From assembly GCA_019454045.1 (NCBI GenBank), contig SKCR01017978.1, forward strand, positions 124,001 to 188,000: DNA of 64,000 nucleotides, given 5' to 3'. The stretch comes from Zanthoxylum bungeanum (Eukaryota; Streptophyta; Magnoliopsida; Sapindales; Rutaceae). Position 1 is the first letter of the stretch. Every line of letters begins with the position of its first letter. The position numbers and the translations under genes were made by a program. Shown here piece by piece: positions 36,021 through 47,699 of the stretch. Under the pieces are notes generated by a model. That model was not told the origin of the DNA and ran no database searches. It saw only the letters and a list, made by a program, of their open reading frames with translations.

Positions 36021-39000
36021 ATTTCTCCCACTTGCTCTAGTGTCAATCCACGGTATCATATACACATCTCAATGTGTATCGTATGCATATGGCCCTCAAA
36101 AGCTCACCAGTACTTAAGAGGTAGGCAACAAGAAACAAGTCCGCTATGACATATTGAGTTTGTCAAACAAACTCCATCGTTTCCCATAGATAGCATCATT
36201 CATATTTTGTAGAATCTAAATTATACATCAATATGACTCTGATGCTACATCAGTATTGTGCTACAGCTTCTGAGTTGTCCAAGCATTTAGGGATTAAATC
36301 CAAAATACTATGAAGACAACCGCAAGCACAATAACAATATAAAACTTCTAATTTATAAGGTCACTATACAACTTCATAAGTCAATACTTCATAAGTTGCA
36401 TCTAATTCCACTGAAACAGTAGAATCATTCGTGACACTCCCACTGCATCTTTTGTGACTCTTTATGACGTAGACTGTCTAACGTCATAATTAGTCTCAAA
36501 ACTAATATGACCCTAATGGTTGCAGACTGTATTCTCCATGAATTGGAAACTCGTTCTTAATATCTCAAAGATCACAAAGAACGTGTTTCAAGATCCATCC
36601 TATGGTCTATAAGATATCAAAATAACTCGTAACAATTATGATTAAATCGATATCTACAATCGCACATTATAAAGTATTTATTATGTCATCATCAAATGAT
36701 ACATAAGATTGATTAGACATTCTAAGCAATATCTCTTTCGAAAAAGGAATCATCCTTTATGAAAGATGAATATTTTATATAAGACACACAATAACTGTCC
36801 AACAGTTATACTAAATGTGATACAGATAGCCTAGTTATGTCCTTTATTAGATCATATCTTATGTACGAATAATAGGAGTATCTCACAAGTCTATTGGTTT
36901 TATATCTTATATAAAACTTTATATCGTATATAACAGAGACTACTCCCACTGTTTTCACGGAGTAAAGAAGACTTAGGTAAACCTTTTACCTCACAAACAT
37001 CTCATTATTACTATAATAATGATAATGTTGTTAGGATATATAACACTAGAAAGTAATTTGTACGCTCCCACTAACTCTTTTATCACTTATGTATTCTATA
37101 TACTTTGACAAGATCAGACAATCTGACGATATCAAAAATAGAGAACACGTATTTATGGAAGACTTATCCGAGTCTACAATAGGCTCTACAAGCTTAGCAC
37201 AAAACTGCGATCTCAACAGAACACAAACTCTAGGGCCATTCCAGAATGAACTCTTCAAACAAAGAAATCACAACTGATCTCTTATCTGAATAAGTCATTC
37301 AAAAAATGCCATTTTGCATTCTTTAGTTAAAATGTACAGTTTCATATTAACATTAACCAATATATCTCTAATTGTTCATTTAGTTTGACTAGAGATAAGT
37401 TTTCTCAGAATCTACAATAGATTGCTGAGTGTAACTTTTCTCACTGTCATACTGTAAAGGTCAAACCCTTAACAAGCTCATACTGCTTTCGCTGCGCAAA
37501 CAATTAGCACATATCATGAACTAATTCATAATGAAAGCTTAATCAAGTTCAAAACTTGATCGTAGTAAGCTATGAACAATCTTAGATCTATGGTTCAATG
37601 GTGAACTTCCAGAATCGATATCAAATATCGCTTCCATTATAAGTTATAGGATAATTTTCTTCAATAAGAAAACAACAGAACCATTAAGTATCAAATACTC
37701 GTAAAAGATTCTGATATCCTATTAAACTTATATAGAAGATGTATAAGGGTTGTTTCATCTTATTAATTACGTAGTTCCATTTATAATTTATCATTCTCAC
37801 AGTTGACTTCAATAAGTCAAGTCTTTTCTACAATAATTAACATCTGATGTTACACGCCAAGTAATAAAACAATTTTATTACTTAGGATCGTAGAAAAGAT
37901 ATTCTATCAAATAGAATACAATATTCTATTAAACAGAATAAACGATAAACTTTTACTTATACCTCCGAGGTGTAAGTAATTTCCATTATATAACTATTAT
38001 ATAAAAGAAAGATTCAAATCTCAAACTTTTCAAGATTTGGATTTTCTACCTATACATATCATATATGTAAATGTAGAAATTAATGGAACATTAATTAAAG
38101 AGATGAATTAGTGTTACTGGAGCATAACCCCAAGAGTATTGAAACCAATTCAGTAACATTCAATATCAAACGAATCAAATCATATAAGATTCGATTGCTC
38201 CCACTACTCAATTCCATCAAGATGGAATCATGGAAGAATAATATTGAATATGAATCATATTCACTAAATAACCTTAGAACTAATTGCTTTAAATTCATAC
38301 GTTTGATCGTATCAAAGATCTTTGAACAGTTCAAAGACATGTTATGAATTTTGAGGAAAGAATTCTCTAAAACCTTTAGATTGAATATATTTGAACAAGT
38401 CAAAAATGTTCAATCTACGTTTCATCAGAACGGATTGAAAGTACTTGATACTTTCAAGACTTTCAATATGTGTTCCTTCAGAAACACATAACTAAGTTAT
38501 GACAATTCATCAACTAAGTTACGAAGTATAGAAAACTACCTTAAGCAATTATTATTCATTAAACTACATACATCCAATGTATCAGTTAAATAAATCTGGT
38601 GGTCCAATGACAATCATTGGTTAAACGAGATCTTAATCACTTTCCTGAATACAATATTCATTAAATGGATAAGGATATGTGGTGTGATCTAGTATCAAAC
38701 CATCCTTCACCATACGGAATAAGCATCCAATGCTTAAGTGATTAAACTCATAAAGCACCGTTCTAAATTATTTACTTTACCGAATAATTTTTCTTAATGT
38801 TTATCTCTACGTCAATGACACTACTTGTTATTATAAAATATGTAACAATTGTTTATAAAGAACAAGTGACTATCCAATAGTCGCGAGTTCCGATATCAAA
38901 TATCAAAACAATCGTTAACCAATATTTCAAATAACTAGACGAGAGATCTGGTATCTAATACCTATAGTTGTAGTATTTGTGAAAATCGATATTTTCTATA

Positions 39001-40044
39001 CACAACTATACATATCTCCTTTCGTTAGCTTTTACTATTTGCATTCAACTATTCACAACAATTGTAAATAACTGATTAGCAAATTGTGTCAGACACATTA
39101 CCTCTAAAGGTAATTAAAGCTTAGAAACGTCATTACTAGATAAACAAATACCTAATAGGGCTTTCTTAATGCCAGTCAAGAATCTCGAGACATGAACTAA
39201 TTCAAGTCAATTCTTACTGCATAAGAAACTATTGTCTCTAAAGTATTATTTCCTAAAAGGGATATCTATCTAGATTATCTATTGTGACTTAGAAACTAAG
39301 TCATTAACCATCTTGATTTTAGAAGAAAATCAGATCAACAGTTCCCGATGGTCTAGACTAATCTAATAATATCCTTGTCTAATAGTATCTAGAACCTATT
39401 CTAGAATAACTGCAACCAAGAGTCTAGTCAGATAACATATCAAAATATGTGTGCAGTAAATAAAAGTTTAATTCTATATAAACAATAGAATAAGGAAACA
39501 AATAAACGACAATTTCTATAATAATACACACTGCCAAAGTTATGGAATATTTTAAACTTAGCAGTGCCTCCCACTATTTTACGTAATACCGTAATCCCCA
39601 ACGGAAAAATGAGAATTCAATAATTAAATCCAATTCCATAATGGGAAGAGGACCCCATGAATATATTTCGACTCACAGCAGAGGCACGGTCTCGCCTACG
39701 TATATTCACATGTAGACAACTAATTGTCAATCACTCACTAGTGACTCCGAGGTTCCGGTCCTGGTCGTTTCCCGTTGTCGCTGCGAAGGCAGGCCCACAA
39801 GGAGACGTACCAAGGTTAAACTCGTCAATGATAAACTCAAGTTACTTGCGTAACCCTGACAGCTAGGGCACGTTCAGGATTCCGCTTTCGCTTGAATTTA
39901 TCTAGTATCTAATATACATCTGGCATAAATAAATTTCTATCGGCTACACCCTCACAGCAGAGGCACGGTCTCGGATGTAGTCAACGAAAAAATATTTATA
40001 AACCGTATTGACAAGACGGACCAAGAAACAAGTATTCCATCAAA
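36021..40044 (-). other. G internal region: non-coding, packed with short hairpins
   Basis: No retroviral domain is visible in any frame; ORFs such as 37046-37258 and 38095-38403 match nothing recognised. Instead short perfect or near-perfect inverted repeats with tiny loops follow one another. Examples: 36060-36079 (8-bp arms), 36156-36174 (8), 36552-36583 (7), 37859-37883 (11), 37901-37917 (7), 37953-37979 (13, one G.U), 38211-38228 (8), 38319-38337 (9), 38435-38457 (9), 38467-38490 (8). The word CTCCCACT recurs about every 0.1-1.4 kb. CAGCAGAGGCACGGTCTCG is present twice, at 39676-39694 and 39955-39973. Confidence 0.7.
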
Positions 40045-40570
40045 CAAGAAGGACCACTATGCTACTCAACCCGAGAAGATTCTTATTGACGTTGGTGTAC
40101 CATCAATTAAGAATCTTCGGTGAGCCGTTCAGTGTTTATCCACTATAAACACCTACACGTCTATACGAGTCTCCCTAGACTCATGGTTCATTGGGATAAA
40201 CCATCGGACCAAGTCTCGATATACGACATGTACTCGTCTCAACAGATTTGACTAACCGACCCATGTTAGTGAATCTTGACCAGGAACTATATTTGATAAT
40301 ATATATATATAGCAATGACACTTCCCAATGTCAATTACAAACTATCTTTGTAACTGTGTATTGCATTATATATTATCGGGTCTTTGTCTAATATATACAT
40401 ATCACTAAACCACATTTAGTTTAAATCTAATCGTAATCAGATCGAATACGTATATAAAAACAAGAGGTTCAACCACTAAGTAAGTAATATTATGGGAAAA
40501 GGGGATGTTCGTATTCATGAATCATACATAAATACGGTCCGGATTGGCACTCTGAGCACCAACCCCAACA
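40045..40570 (-). repeat. G 5' LTR (partial)
   Basis: Repeats 35490-36020 with few differences and ends CCAACCCCAACA at 40570. The rest of this LTR and the PBS are missing, so an internal deletion has joined mid-LTR to internal sequence near 40044. Confidence 0.8.
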
Positions 40571-41187
40571 CTATACACCTACTATATTTGTCATTAGCTA
40601 ATGCATTTTATGTTTTGGTATGGCCTCCACATTTATTTGCCATTGAAAGAAAGCATTAGAAGCTTAATGACAAGGTCATTGTCTTTAACTTATCATTTTT
40701 CATGCTTTAGTATGGCATTCACATTTTTATGTTGGCCATTGCAAGAAAGCATTAGATGCTTCATGACAAGGTTAGTTGGCTTGTGTAAGAGAATATAATC
40801 TCTACCATTTCTCTCACTTCTAAGGTTAACATTTTGCAAACATTCACACAAGTGTTGTGAGAAAGAAAAGAGAGAAAATAGAGAGAGTTCAAACATTCAC
40901 AAGTGTTGTGAGAGTGTTTGAAATTCCTAAAGCCAAACACCAATTGTGACATCTTGATTCTCTAAATCATTTAGAGTTTAATCTTTGTGAGTGAAGCCCA
41001 CACTTCGGTTTGTTGATTTCGAGTCATAGTTTGGAAGATCGAGTGGTTGATCCACGTGTTGGACAACAAAAGATTAATTTCGGCTACTACAACAAAGGGA
41101 GAAGGCAAATAAAATTTTAAAGATCCATACCGGACCAGGTGCCACCACAAGCAACTTCCGCCACGCTAAGGAATGTCATTTCCTACA

Positions 41188-41890
41188 GGAAAGACGTACT
41201 AAAATATAGCTGGGACCCCAATGCTCCTTGAAATGACTGCCAAAACTTAGATGTGAACTGAGAGCTCAGATCAGAAATTATTGAGATAGGTACACGATAC
41301 AACAACATTATCTCTTCCAAATATAGTCTGGCATACTGGGTAACTGTATAGTTTGTCTTTACTGGTAGAAAATACGCAGACTTGCTCAACCTGTCCACAA
41401 TCACCCATATAGAGCCATACCCTTTTGGGGTACGTGGAAGCCCAACTATAAAATCAATACTAATCTTTTCCCATTTCCGTTCAAGAACATCTAAGCTTTG
41501 CAGCTTCCCTGTCAAGTGAGACATTTTGCAACAAACTCTGCTACATCCTTTTACATACCATCCCACCAATAGAGATCTTTAAGATCATATTACATTTTAG
41601 TAATTCCAGGATGTATGGTATATGATGAGGTGTGAGCTTTCTCCAATAGTGAACGTCTCAATTCTTGAGCTGGGGGAACCATGATCATGTGTTGCTTCCT
41701 TAGGAGACCCTCACTGTCTATGTAATACTCATCATCTGCCTCTTGCTCCAATCTACCTCTGGATGCCACCTTTCAACCGGAAAATTAGCTAAACTTCCTA
41801 TGGATTTTCTCTCAAAGCATATGCTACTACATTAGCCTTGCCGGGGTGATACTGAATTGAACAATCATAATCCTTTAGCAACTCAATATA
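41188..41890 (-). pseudogene. pol: C integrase N-terminal and catalytic core
   Basis: Minus strand. 41700-41570 carries the zinc-binding module of integrase (an AHTSSYTIHPG-like segment, with frameshifts), and 41569-41183 the core: [18 protein letters not shown] with the first Asp, [12 protein letters not shown], and [18 protein letters not shown] with the second Asp. The third catalytic residue lies on the far side of copia I (about 21600). The frame ends at the insertion with SQLYFSTSF. Related Ty3 integrases continue directly with HPQTDGQ, exactly what resumes at 21616. Confidence 0.88.
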
Positions 41891-42087
41891 TCACATCTCT
41901 CTCAAATTAAGATCCTTTTGGCTCTGGATGTATTTGAGACTTTTATGGTCAGTGAAAATCTCAAACTTCTCACCATACAAGTAATGCCGCCATATCTTCA
42001 AAGCAAATATTATCGCTACCATCTCTAAATCATGAGTGAGATAATTCTGTTCATATGGCTTTAACTGACTAGATACATATGCAATAA
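41891..42087 (-). pseudogene. pol: C RNase H, downstream part
   Basis: Encodes [39 protein letters not shown] and [13 protein letters not shown], the standard Ty3 RNase H C-terminal half. It is separated by H from the upstream half (GCVLMQRGK at about 44705-44740). The join restores the expected order across the AATAA target. Confidence 0.88.
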
Positions 42088-44698
42088 TGTAGGACATAGA
42101 AATAGGTGACGCTGTCCCGGGCTTGTAGCCCGGTCGGGAGTACAGAGTAGCCCGCGGAGGACTATACCGGAGAAATAAAATGGAGTCGCCACCCAGTGTG
42201 AAATGGGAAATGATTTAAGGCCGCACTCACCCCTCGTAAGGGAAGACCTCAGACCGTTGGGTTCAGAATGGTCCATTACTTATGCCACTTATAATGAACG
42301 GATTCGAGCAATAATATAACCAAGTCTATGCAACATACACATGCAAGAATAGCTAATATCTAAGTATGCACACATACGAATAAACAAAATAAAAGCGAGC
42401 ACGCGATCTCATGAACATATCAAATGGATAAATACGGAATAATAAATCAACAATAAACGAAAATAAATGCAGAATATTAAATATGTGACCAAATAATTTG
42501 GCCTTTTTCAATGTAAGACTTTGCATGCCTGGTTGGACGTATTCCACGTCCAACCAAGCATGCCGTTTCCAAGACGACAAAATAAAATATAACAAATGGT
42601 GCCCTCATGTCTTACCTTTTAAGTCGTTTCTCGGGAGTGCGTTGGGACGTCGCAGGAAGGGTTAGCGTTTCCACTATTTTCATTGGTTTACTGTTTTCGC
42701 TCGCCGTTTTCTCTGTTTCCACTCGCTGTTTCCTCTATTTTCACTCGCTATTTTCGCTATTTCCACTCGTTGTTTTCTCTATTTTCACTTGTTATTTCTG
42801 CTCGTTGTTTCTTCTGTTTCCACTCGCTGTTTCCTCTATTTTCACTCACTATTTTCGCTGTTTTGGGCTGCTATTTTGGGTTATTTTATGGATTATTTTC
42901 AGGGGTGATTTTGGTCAGTTTTGGCAGTATTTTAGGACTGGTTGGGGGTTGTTTTAGAGACTGTTTCGGTGAGGGCAGAGGGCTGATTTGTGTTTGTTGT
43001 TTGGCCGTGAATGGATAGTTTACTCACGTCCAGATGGCTTCAGGTTTCACGCCCACGCTGATTGTTTGTACGTGGAACCTGCATGCATGGAAGGTCAAGA
43101 GCGCTTAGGGTTGGGTTCACGGTAGTTTGGGTTTTGTTGTTTATGTGTTGAAGGTGGGGTCTGTGTGAGGGTTTATGGACTTGTTTGATCGTGCAGTGAT
43201 GAGGTGAAAGGTTGGTTATGGGGGCGTGAAGTTTATTATGTGTGTTGATGCGTTTAGATGAGTTTGGTAGGTTGGTGAGGGTTGTTATTTTGTGCGTTGA
43301 GGGCTCACGTAGAGGGCAGGCTCGCTGGCTGTTTTGTTGCTCAGTTTTCGGTCAGGGGGTGAGGCAGTGTGGCAGTGCTGCTAGGGGACGTGAGGGCTAC
43401 TTATGTGTGTGACGTGTGTTAGTAAAGTATCGTGCGTGAGTGAGGGTTGCTTTGCCGAGAGTGAGGGCTGTGAGTGGAGAAGGATTTATATTTGTCAGTG
43501 TGTGGCTTATCTGTGTGGCTTGTTTCAGTAGGTGGAGGCTTATGGGCTTATTTTTGTTTGTTTATGACGTGAAGCTGGGTTGGTGAGGAGTTTATTGGCT
43601 GTGTATTTGTGATCGGTGTGGGAGTTGCATGCATGGGGTTATGGAGGGCAGTTTTAGTGAGAAGTGTTGAAGGGTACGTGGGTTGTGTTGAAGGGTATGT
43701 GAGTTGTGTTGAATGATGGCAGTTTAGCATGGATTGAAGGCGGGCTGGATGAGGGGCTGATGCGTGAAACAAGGGAGTGAGTGAAGCTAGAGGATAAGAG
43801 AGTGCTGAGCGAGAGAGCTGAAGTGTGTTTGTTTGTTGAGAGAGGCGAGAGAGATGAGGGAAAGAGGAGATGGCCGAAAGTTGTGTGTATGGAGCAGTTT
43901 AAGTGGCTAGTGTTTCATTGTTTCCATGTTTGCCGAGAATGAGCAAAGAAGAGAGAGGTTAGGGTTCTTTACATGTGCATGTGAAAAGTGAGCGACGTGA
44001 ATGGCTTCAGGGTTTCTTTTTGTTTTGTTTTTATAATGGAGAAGGTTGAGGTTGGTTGGAGGCTTTTATTTAATGGTTTTGTTATTTGGTGAGGGGTTGG
44101 ATAATTTATTAGGGGCAATTATTTGATAATGGTTTGCTATTTTTGTTGAAAAGAGGTGAAGGGTTATTTAATGGATTTGTTTCTTTGTGTTTGTGTGGGT
44201 GTTGTTCATGTGGGGTGTTTGGCTTTTGGGGTTTGTCTTGTTTGTTTATTTGTGATTTATTTATTTGTTTATTTGGACGTGAGGTGGAGGAGTTGCTTAA
44301 TTGATTTGTTGCCTTTTGTTTGTGTTTTGTTGAATTGAGAGGCGTGAGGTGTCTTTTTATGTGTTTGTTGAGCAAAGTGAGGTGTGTCTGTGGTCTAAGT
44401 TAGTGCGTGGTGCATGAGGTTTTGACGTGCATGGCTAGAAGTTGAAAGGGCACATGTATGAGAGACGAGGGAGGTTAGGATAGGCGTGAGAGAGGAGAGT
44501 CTAAGGTGTTATTTTTAAGGTTTAGGCTGGGGATAAATTTTAAAATAGGGGCCTAACGAGAAAATCCGAAGCTAAGCGAGCGAATTAAATCCAACGTGGC
44601 ATTGATTTCCTGAATTCCCTTCCGACATCCATTTCCCGTGACTTCCGCAACTTAAAAGGTAGTGCCTCCGCCTTATATGCAAAAATACAGTGCCTACA
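42088..44698. repeat. Repeat H: probable solo LTR with minisatellite and G/T-biased block
   Basis: Ends TGTAGG...CCTACA, flanked by AATAA (42083-42087) and AAAAA (44699-44703), a 5-bp TSD with one change, inside the C RNase H sequence. 2611 bp with no second LTR or gag/pol, hence a solo LTR is the simplest reading; orientation is undetermined. 42668-42870 is an imperfect minisatellite, unit close to TTTCCACTCGCTGTTTCCTC, alternating with TATTTTCACTCGCTATTTTC. 43020-44480 is strongly G+T-rich on the plus strand. The Phe-rich ORFs at 42607-43018 are translations of the minisatellite, not genes. Confidence 0.7.
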
Positions 44699-44703
44699 AA
44701 AAA

Positions 44704-45740
44704 CTTTCCCTCTCTGCATCAATACACATCCCAGTATACACCACAAACCCTCATGATCCCGTCGGCAGGGCTAGAGCAGGAGCGGTAGTCAATCGCCATT
44801 TAAGTTCATAGAAACTCTTCTCACAAGCATCTGACCACTCAAACTTCACATTCTTCTATGTCAGTCGTGTTAACAAGGTAGCTATTTTGGAGAAATTCAC
44901 TACGAACCTCCTATAACATCCTGCTAAACCCAGGAAGCTACGAATCTCTGTTATACTAGCAAGTCGATGCCAATTTTGAATAGCTTCAATATTTTGAAAG
45001 TCTACTCTAATTCCTTCTTTTTATACTACATGCCCCAGAAATGCAACACTAGATAGCCAAAAATTGCACTTAGAGAACTTGGCAAACAGCTTGTGTTCCC
45101 TCAATATCTGTAGTACCTGGTGCAAATGCTCTGTGTGCTTCTACTCACTACGTGAATACACAATAATATCATCAATGAAGACTATCAAAAATCGATCTAG
45201 AAAGGGTATGGATACCATATTCATCATATCCATAAAGGTCACGGGGGCGTTAGTCAAGCCAAACGACATCACTAAAAACTCGTAATGTCCATATCTAGTC
45301 CGAAAGGCTGTCTTCGGAAAATCACTCTTCCTAATCTTCAACTGATGATACCCTGACCAAAGGTCGACCTTTGAAAAATATTGCACCCCCTGTAGCTGAT
45401 CAAATAAATCATCAATCCGCGGTAACGGATACTTATTCTTGATCGTCACCTTATTCAATTGTCGGTAGTTTATACACAACTGAAGCGTTCCATCTTTGTT
45501 TCTTACAAATAACACCGGAGCACCCATGGAGACACGTTGAGGTGAATGAAACCCTTGTCCAATAAGTCTTGCAATTGTGCCTTCAATTCCTTGAGTTACG
45601 CATGGGCCATTCTATATAGAGGAATCGATATAAGTTGTGTGTCTGGTACTACATCTATACATAACTCAATCTCCATATCCTTCGATAATCCTGGTAACTC
45701 CTATAAAAAAAACATCAGGATACTCCCTGACCACCAGAAT
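44704..45740 (-). pseudogene. pol: C reverse transcriptase and RNase H start
   Basis: ORF 45527-45141 carries [70 protein letters not shown] and the catalytic FIDDIIVYS. Downstream (45120-44830) are the RT thumb and RNase H linker with breaks, including VKFEWSDACEKSFYELK. 44770-44704 has the RNase H start (VVYT...GCVLMQRGK), interrupted by H. 45740-45528 contains the N-terminal RT part in other frames. Confidence 0.88.
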
Positions 45741-46021
45741 CTACTCAATGCCTTTTGCTTCCACTATATTATCTGTCACATAGGCCAAGTAACCCATGTT
45801 TTTCCTACGAAGGAGCTTAAACACTTGCACCGTCGATATCAAGTTATGAGATACTACACTTCTATCCCCTTGATAAACTTTAACTGATTGGTCGGGAATG
45901 TGTAAAGTAACAGTCTTTTCTCGGTAATCTAATACTGCATGATGCGTGGCTAACCAATCCATCCCCAAGATGATATCAAAACCCAAAATACTCAACCCTA
46001 CCAAATCAACGTAATACGTGT
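45741..46021 (-). pseudogene. pol: C protease, C-terminal part
   Basis: Minus strand ORF from 46004: LSILGFDIILGMDWLATHHA, the conserved end of Ty3 aspartic proteases (I-LGMDWL), then the spacer to RT. The active-site half (FDSGATHSF) lies beyond E at about 58540, so E inserted inside the protease gene. Confidence 0.85.
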
Positions 46022-46026
46022 GTCCA

Positions 46027-47683
46027 TGATGAGCAGAAAATATATCAATATTTACCGCCCATTTTACTTAATATTTTGTATAGTTTCTCGAGTTTTGTGA
46101 ATATTTTGATGTGTTTTGTGTTATTTTGTAGATAAATAAAATATCAGGGATCATTGGAATCAAATTGGGGATAAAACGGTGAAAAATGAATGAAAATGGC
46201 AAAATGGAAAATTCACGCATCGCGACGCACAAACCTTCTGCGTCGCATCGCACCTCAATTATTGAACTACCCATACACATCATCACGTGCGTCATCATCA
46301 GGTTATCATGATGTCAGCACAATAATTCACTCCACCGACACAAGTCATCACTTGTTTCATCATGATGTCAGTGTTGCGACGCCAAGCCTTCACGCGTCGC
46401 GACGCCGAGCCAATAATGTAGTCTATCGACAGCCGCCATTCACTATAGAGTGCGTCGCGACGCAAAGCCTTCATCCGTCGCGACGCGGACCGATTTTGGA
46501 GCCTATAAATAAAGGCTGATTTCATTTGAATTATTCACACTTTCTTCTGGGGAATTTCCTTACAATACTAAGAATAGAGTATCTTGTTTGTTTAATTTCA
46601 GTTTTCTTGTATTAATTTTTATTTTAAGCAATAAATCTTTCTTTGTTTTACTTCAAAGTATAAGTAGGTAACTTCTTTCTGCTGGGGTAAAGGTGAAGCT
46701 TTTATTTAGATTAATCTCTCTTAGTTATAATATATAAATTATTTTAAAACCTGACTTAATTGGATACCGCCTTATTGGTCGGTTGAATTTAATTAAATTA
46801 ATTTTAACCTGACTTAATTGGATACCGCCTTATTGGTCGGTTGGAATTAATTAAAATCTGACTTAATCAGGATACCGTCTATATGGTCGGTTCGTAATAT
46901 AACACAAATTTATATATTATAATAATGAAGATTTCTAGATTTGAAATAATAAAAGTGGATCCCCAAACCCCAATATTTTATTTTATTATTGTAATTTTTA
47001 TCTTTTTAGTTTTCAAATTTGTTTTATAATGTTTAATTTATTTATGTCTTTAGTAATCCTAGATATGTGACGTTGTCTAGGGTTGTGATGAAAATCAATA
47101 TCAATGATTTAATAAGTTGACTTTTCTTATGTCTTGTGTGGTGTACAGGTTTATTTATTGAGTCTAGTTCTTAATGCTTCTTGTTAATTGGCCACTAATA
47201 AGATTGATTTGGTAAACTTAAAATAAACTTGGAAAATGGATTTTAGGTTTAATTGTAGACTCAATAGCTCACGATCTCACATTCACCTTAGAGATTTCCT
47301 TCCAGGATAAGAATATACCTGTCAGGCGTGGGTAACCATAATTGGAACTTAATCTTAATGAATTCAGAGTTTCTTGGTTAACATAGAAATATAATTAATT
47401 ATGTTACTTTGGGTGTTTGTATCTGACCATCGGAAGATGCTTTTGCACATTTTCGTATTCCAGGTTAATAACTGATATATTACACAAACATAAGATAATC
47501 ACGTCATCTTTAGAAAATATTGGAAGGATTCACAACCCTAGATAGTTTTATAATATTTATTTTTCCTTTAATTCACCTTTGCACAATTTTAATTACTAGT
47601 TTTTTTAGTTTAAATCACCGTCCATCCAACAAACAATTTTAATTAGATACTTGTAGAATTTTAACTTCAATAAAATACGTGTG
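46027..47683 (+). repeat. E 5' LTR (3' end deleted)
   Basis: Aligns with the D LTR: the same head (TTTACTTAATATTTTGTATAG), palindromes GCGTCGCGACGC (46394-46405, 46452-46463) and decayed forms (46211, 46235), and TATA box TATAAATA (46504-46511). There are three copies of the GGATACCGCC..TTGGTCGGTT unit (46747-46892), then the AT-rich tail. The last about 100 bp and the PBS are lost by a deletion ending in TACGTGTG at 47676-47683. Confidence 0.85.
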
Positions 47684-47699
47684 ACATCAAAACATGCAT

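Larger units (their letters stand above)
33407..40570 (-). mobile_element. Element G: non-coding LTR retrotransposon (LARD-like), minus strand
   Basis: Ends TGAAGGGG...CCCCAACA with perfect TSD CTATA (33402-33406 and 40571-40575) inside the copia 3' LTR. The left LTR (33407-36020) and a partial right LTR (about 40045-40570) are direct repeats. ATTTCTCCCACTTGC at 36021 is, on the minus strand, a PPT (GCAAGTGGGAGAAAT) abutting an LTR start TGTTGGGG, which sets orientation. About 4 kb of internal DNA has no gag or pol. The PPT form resembles copia elements, but the superfamily is unproven. Confidence 0.85.
21617..41187 (+). mobile_element. Element I: Ty1/copia retrotransposon with nested insertions
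   Basis: 5' LTR starts TGTTGGGATTAATG at 21617 and the 3' LTR ends TTTCCTACA at 41187; flanking TSD GGAAA (21612-21616 and 41188-41192). Internal order gag, protease, integrase, RT, RNase H is the Ty1/copia order. Each LTR carries its own insertion: a solo A LTR in the 5' LTR and G in the 3' LTR. After subtraction the LTRs are about 1.95 kb and the internal region 5.9 kb. Many in-frame stops of TGA/TAG/TAA type indicate age and C-to-T decay. Confidence 0.93.
32064..41187 (+). repeat. Copia I PPT and 3' LTR, split by G
   Basis: PPT CAAATGGGAGTT (32064-32075) precedes the LTR start TGTTGAGATTAATG at 32076. LTR pieces are 32076-33406 and 40576-41187, joined at TSD CTATA. The palindrome TTGATTATGAGATAATCAA occurs three times at a 22-bp period (33196-33214, 33218-33236, 33240-33258) but once in the 5' LTR. 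Ends TTTCCTACA at 41187, then TSD GGAAA. Confidence 0.9.

Noticed and set aside
37046..38403. Short ORFs in the G interior
   Set aside because: Random open frames in AT-rich hairpin sequence on both strands; none matches gag or pol.
42607..43018. Phe-rich membrane-protein-like ORFs
   Set aside because: They are translations of a pyrimidine-rich minisatellite in different frames, with no start context or family features.
46068..46525. Arg-rich ORFs in the E LTR
   Set aside because: They are readings of the GCGTCGCGACGC palindromes (repeated SRR words), not protein genes.
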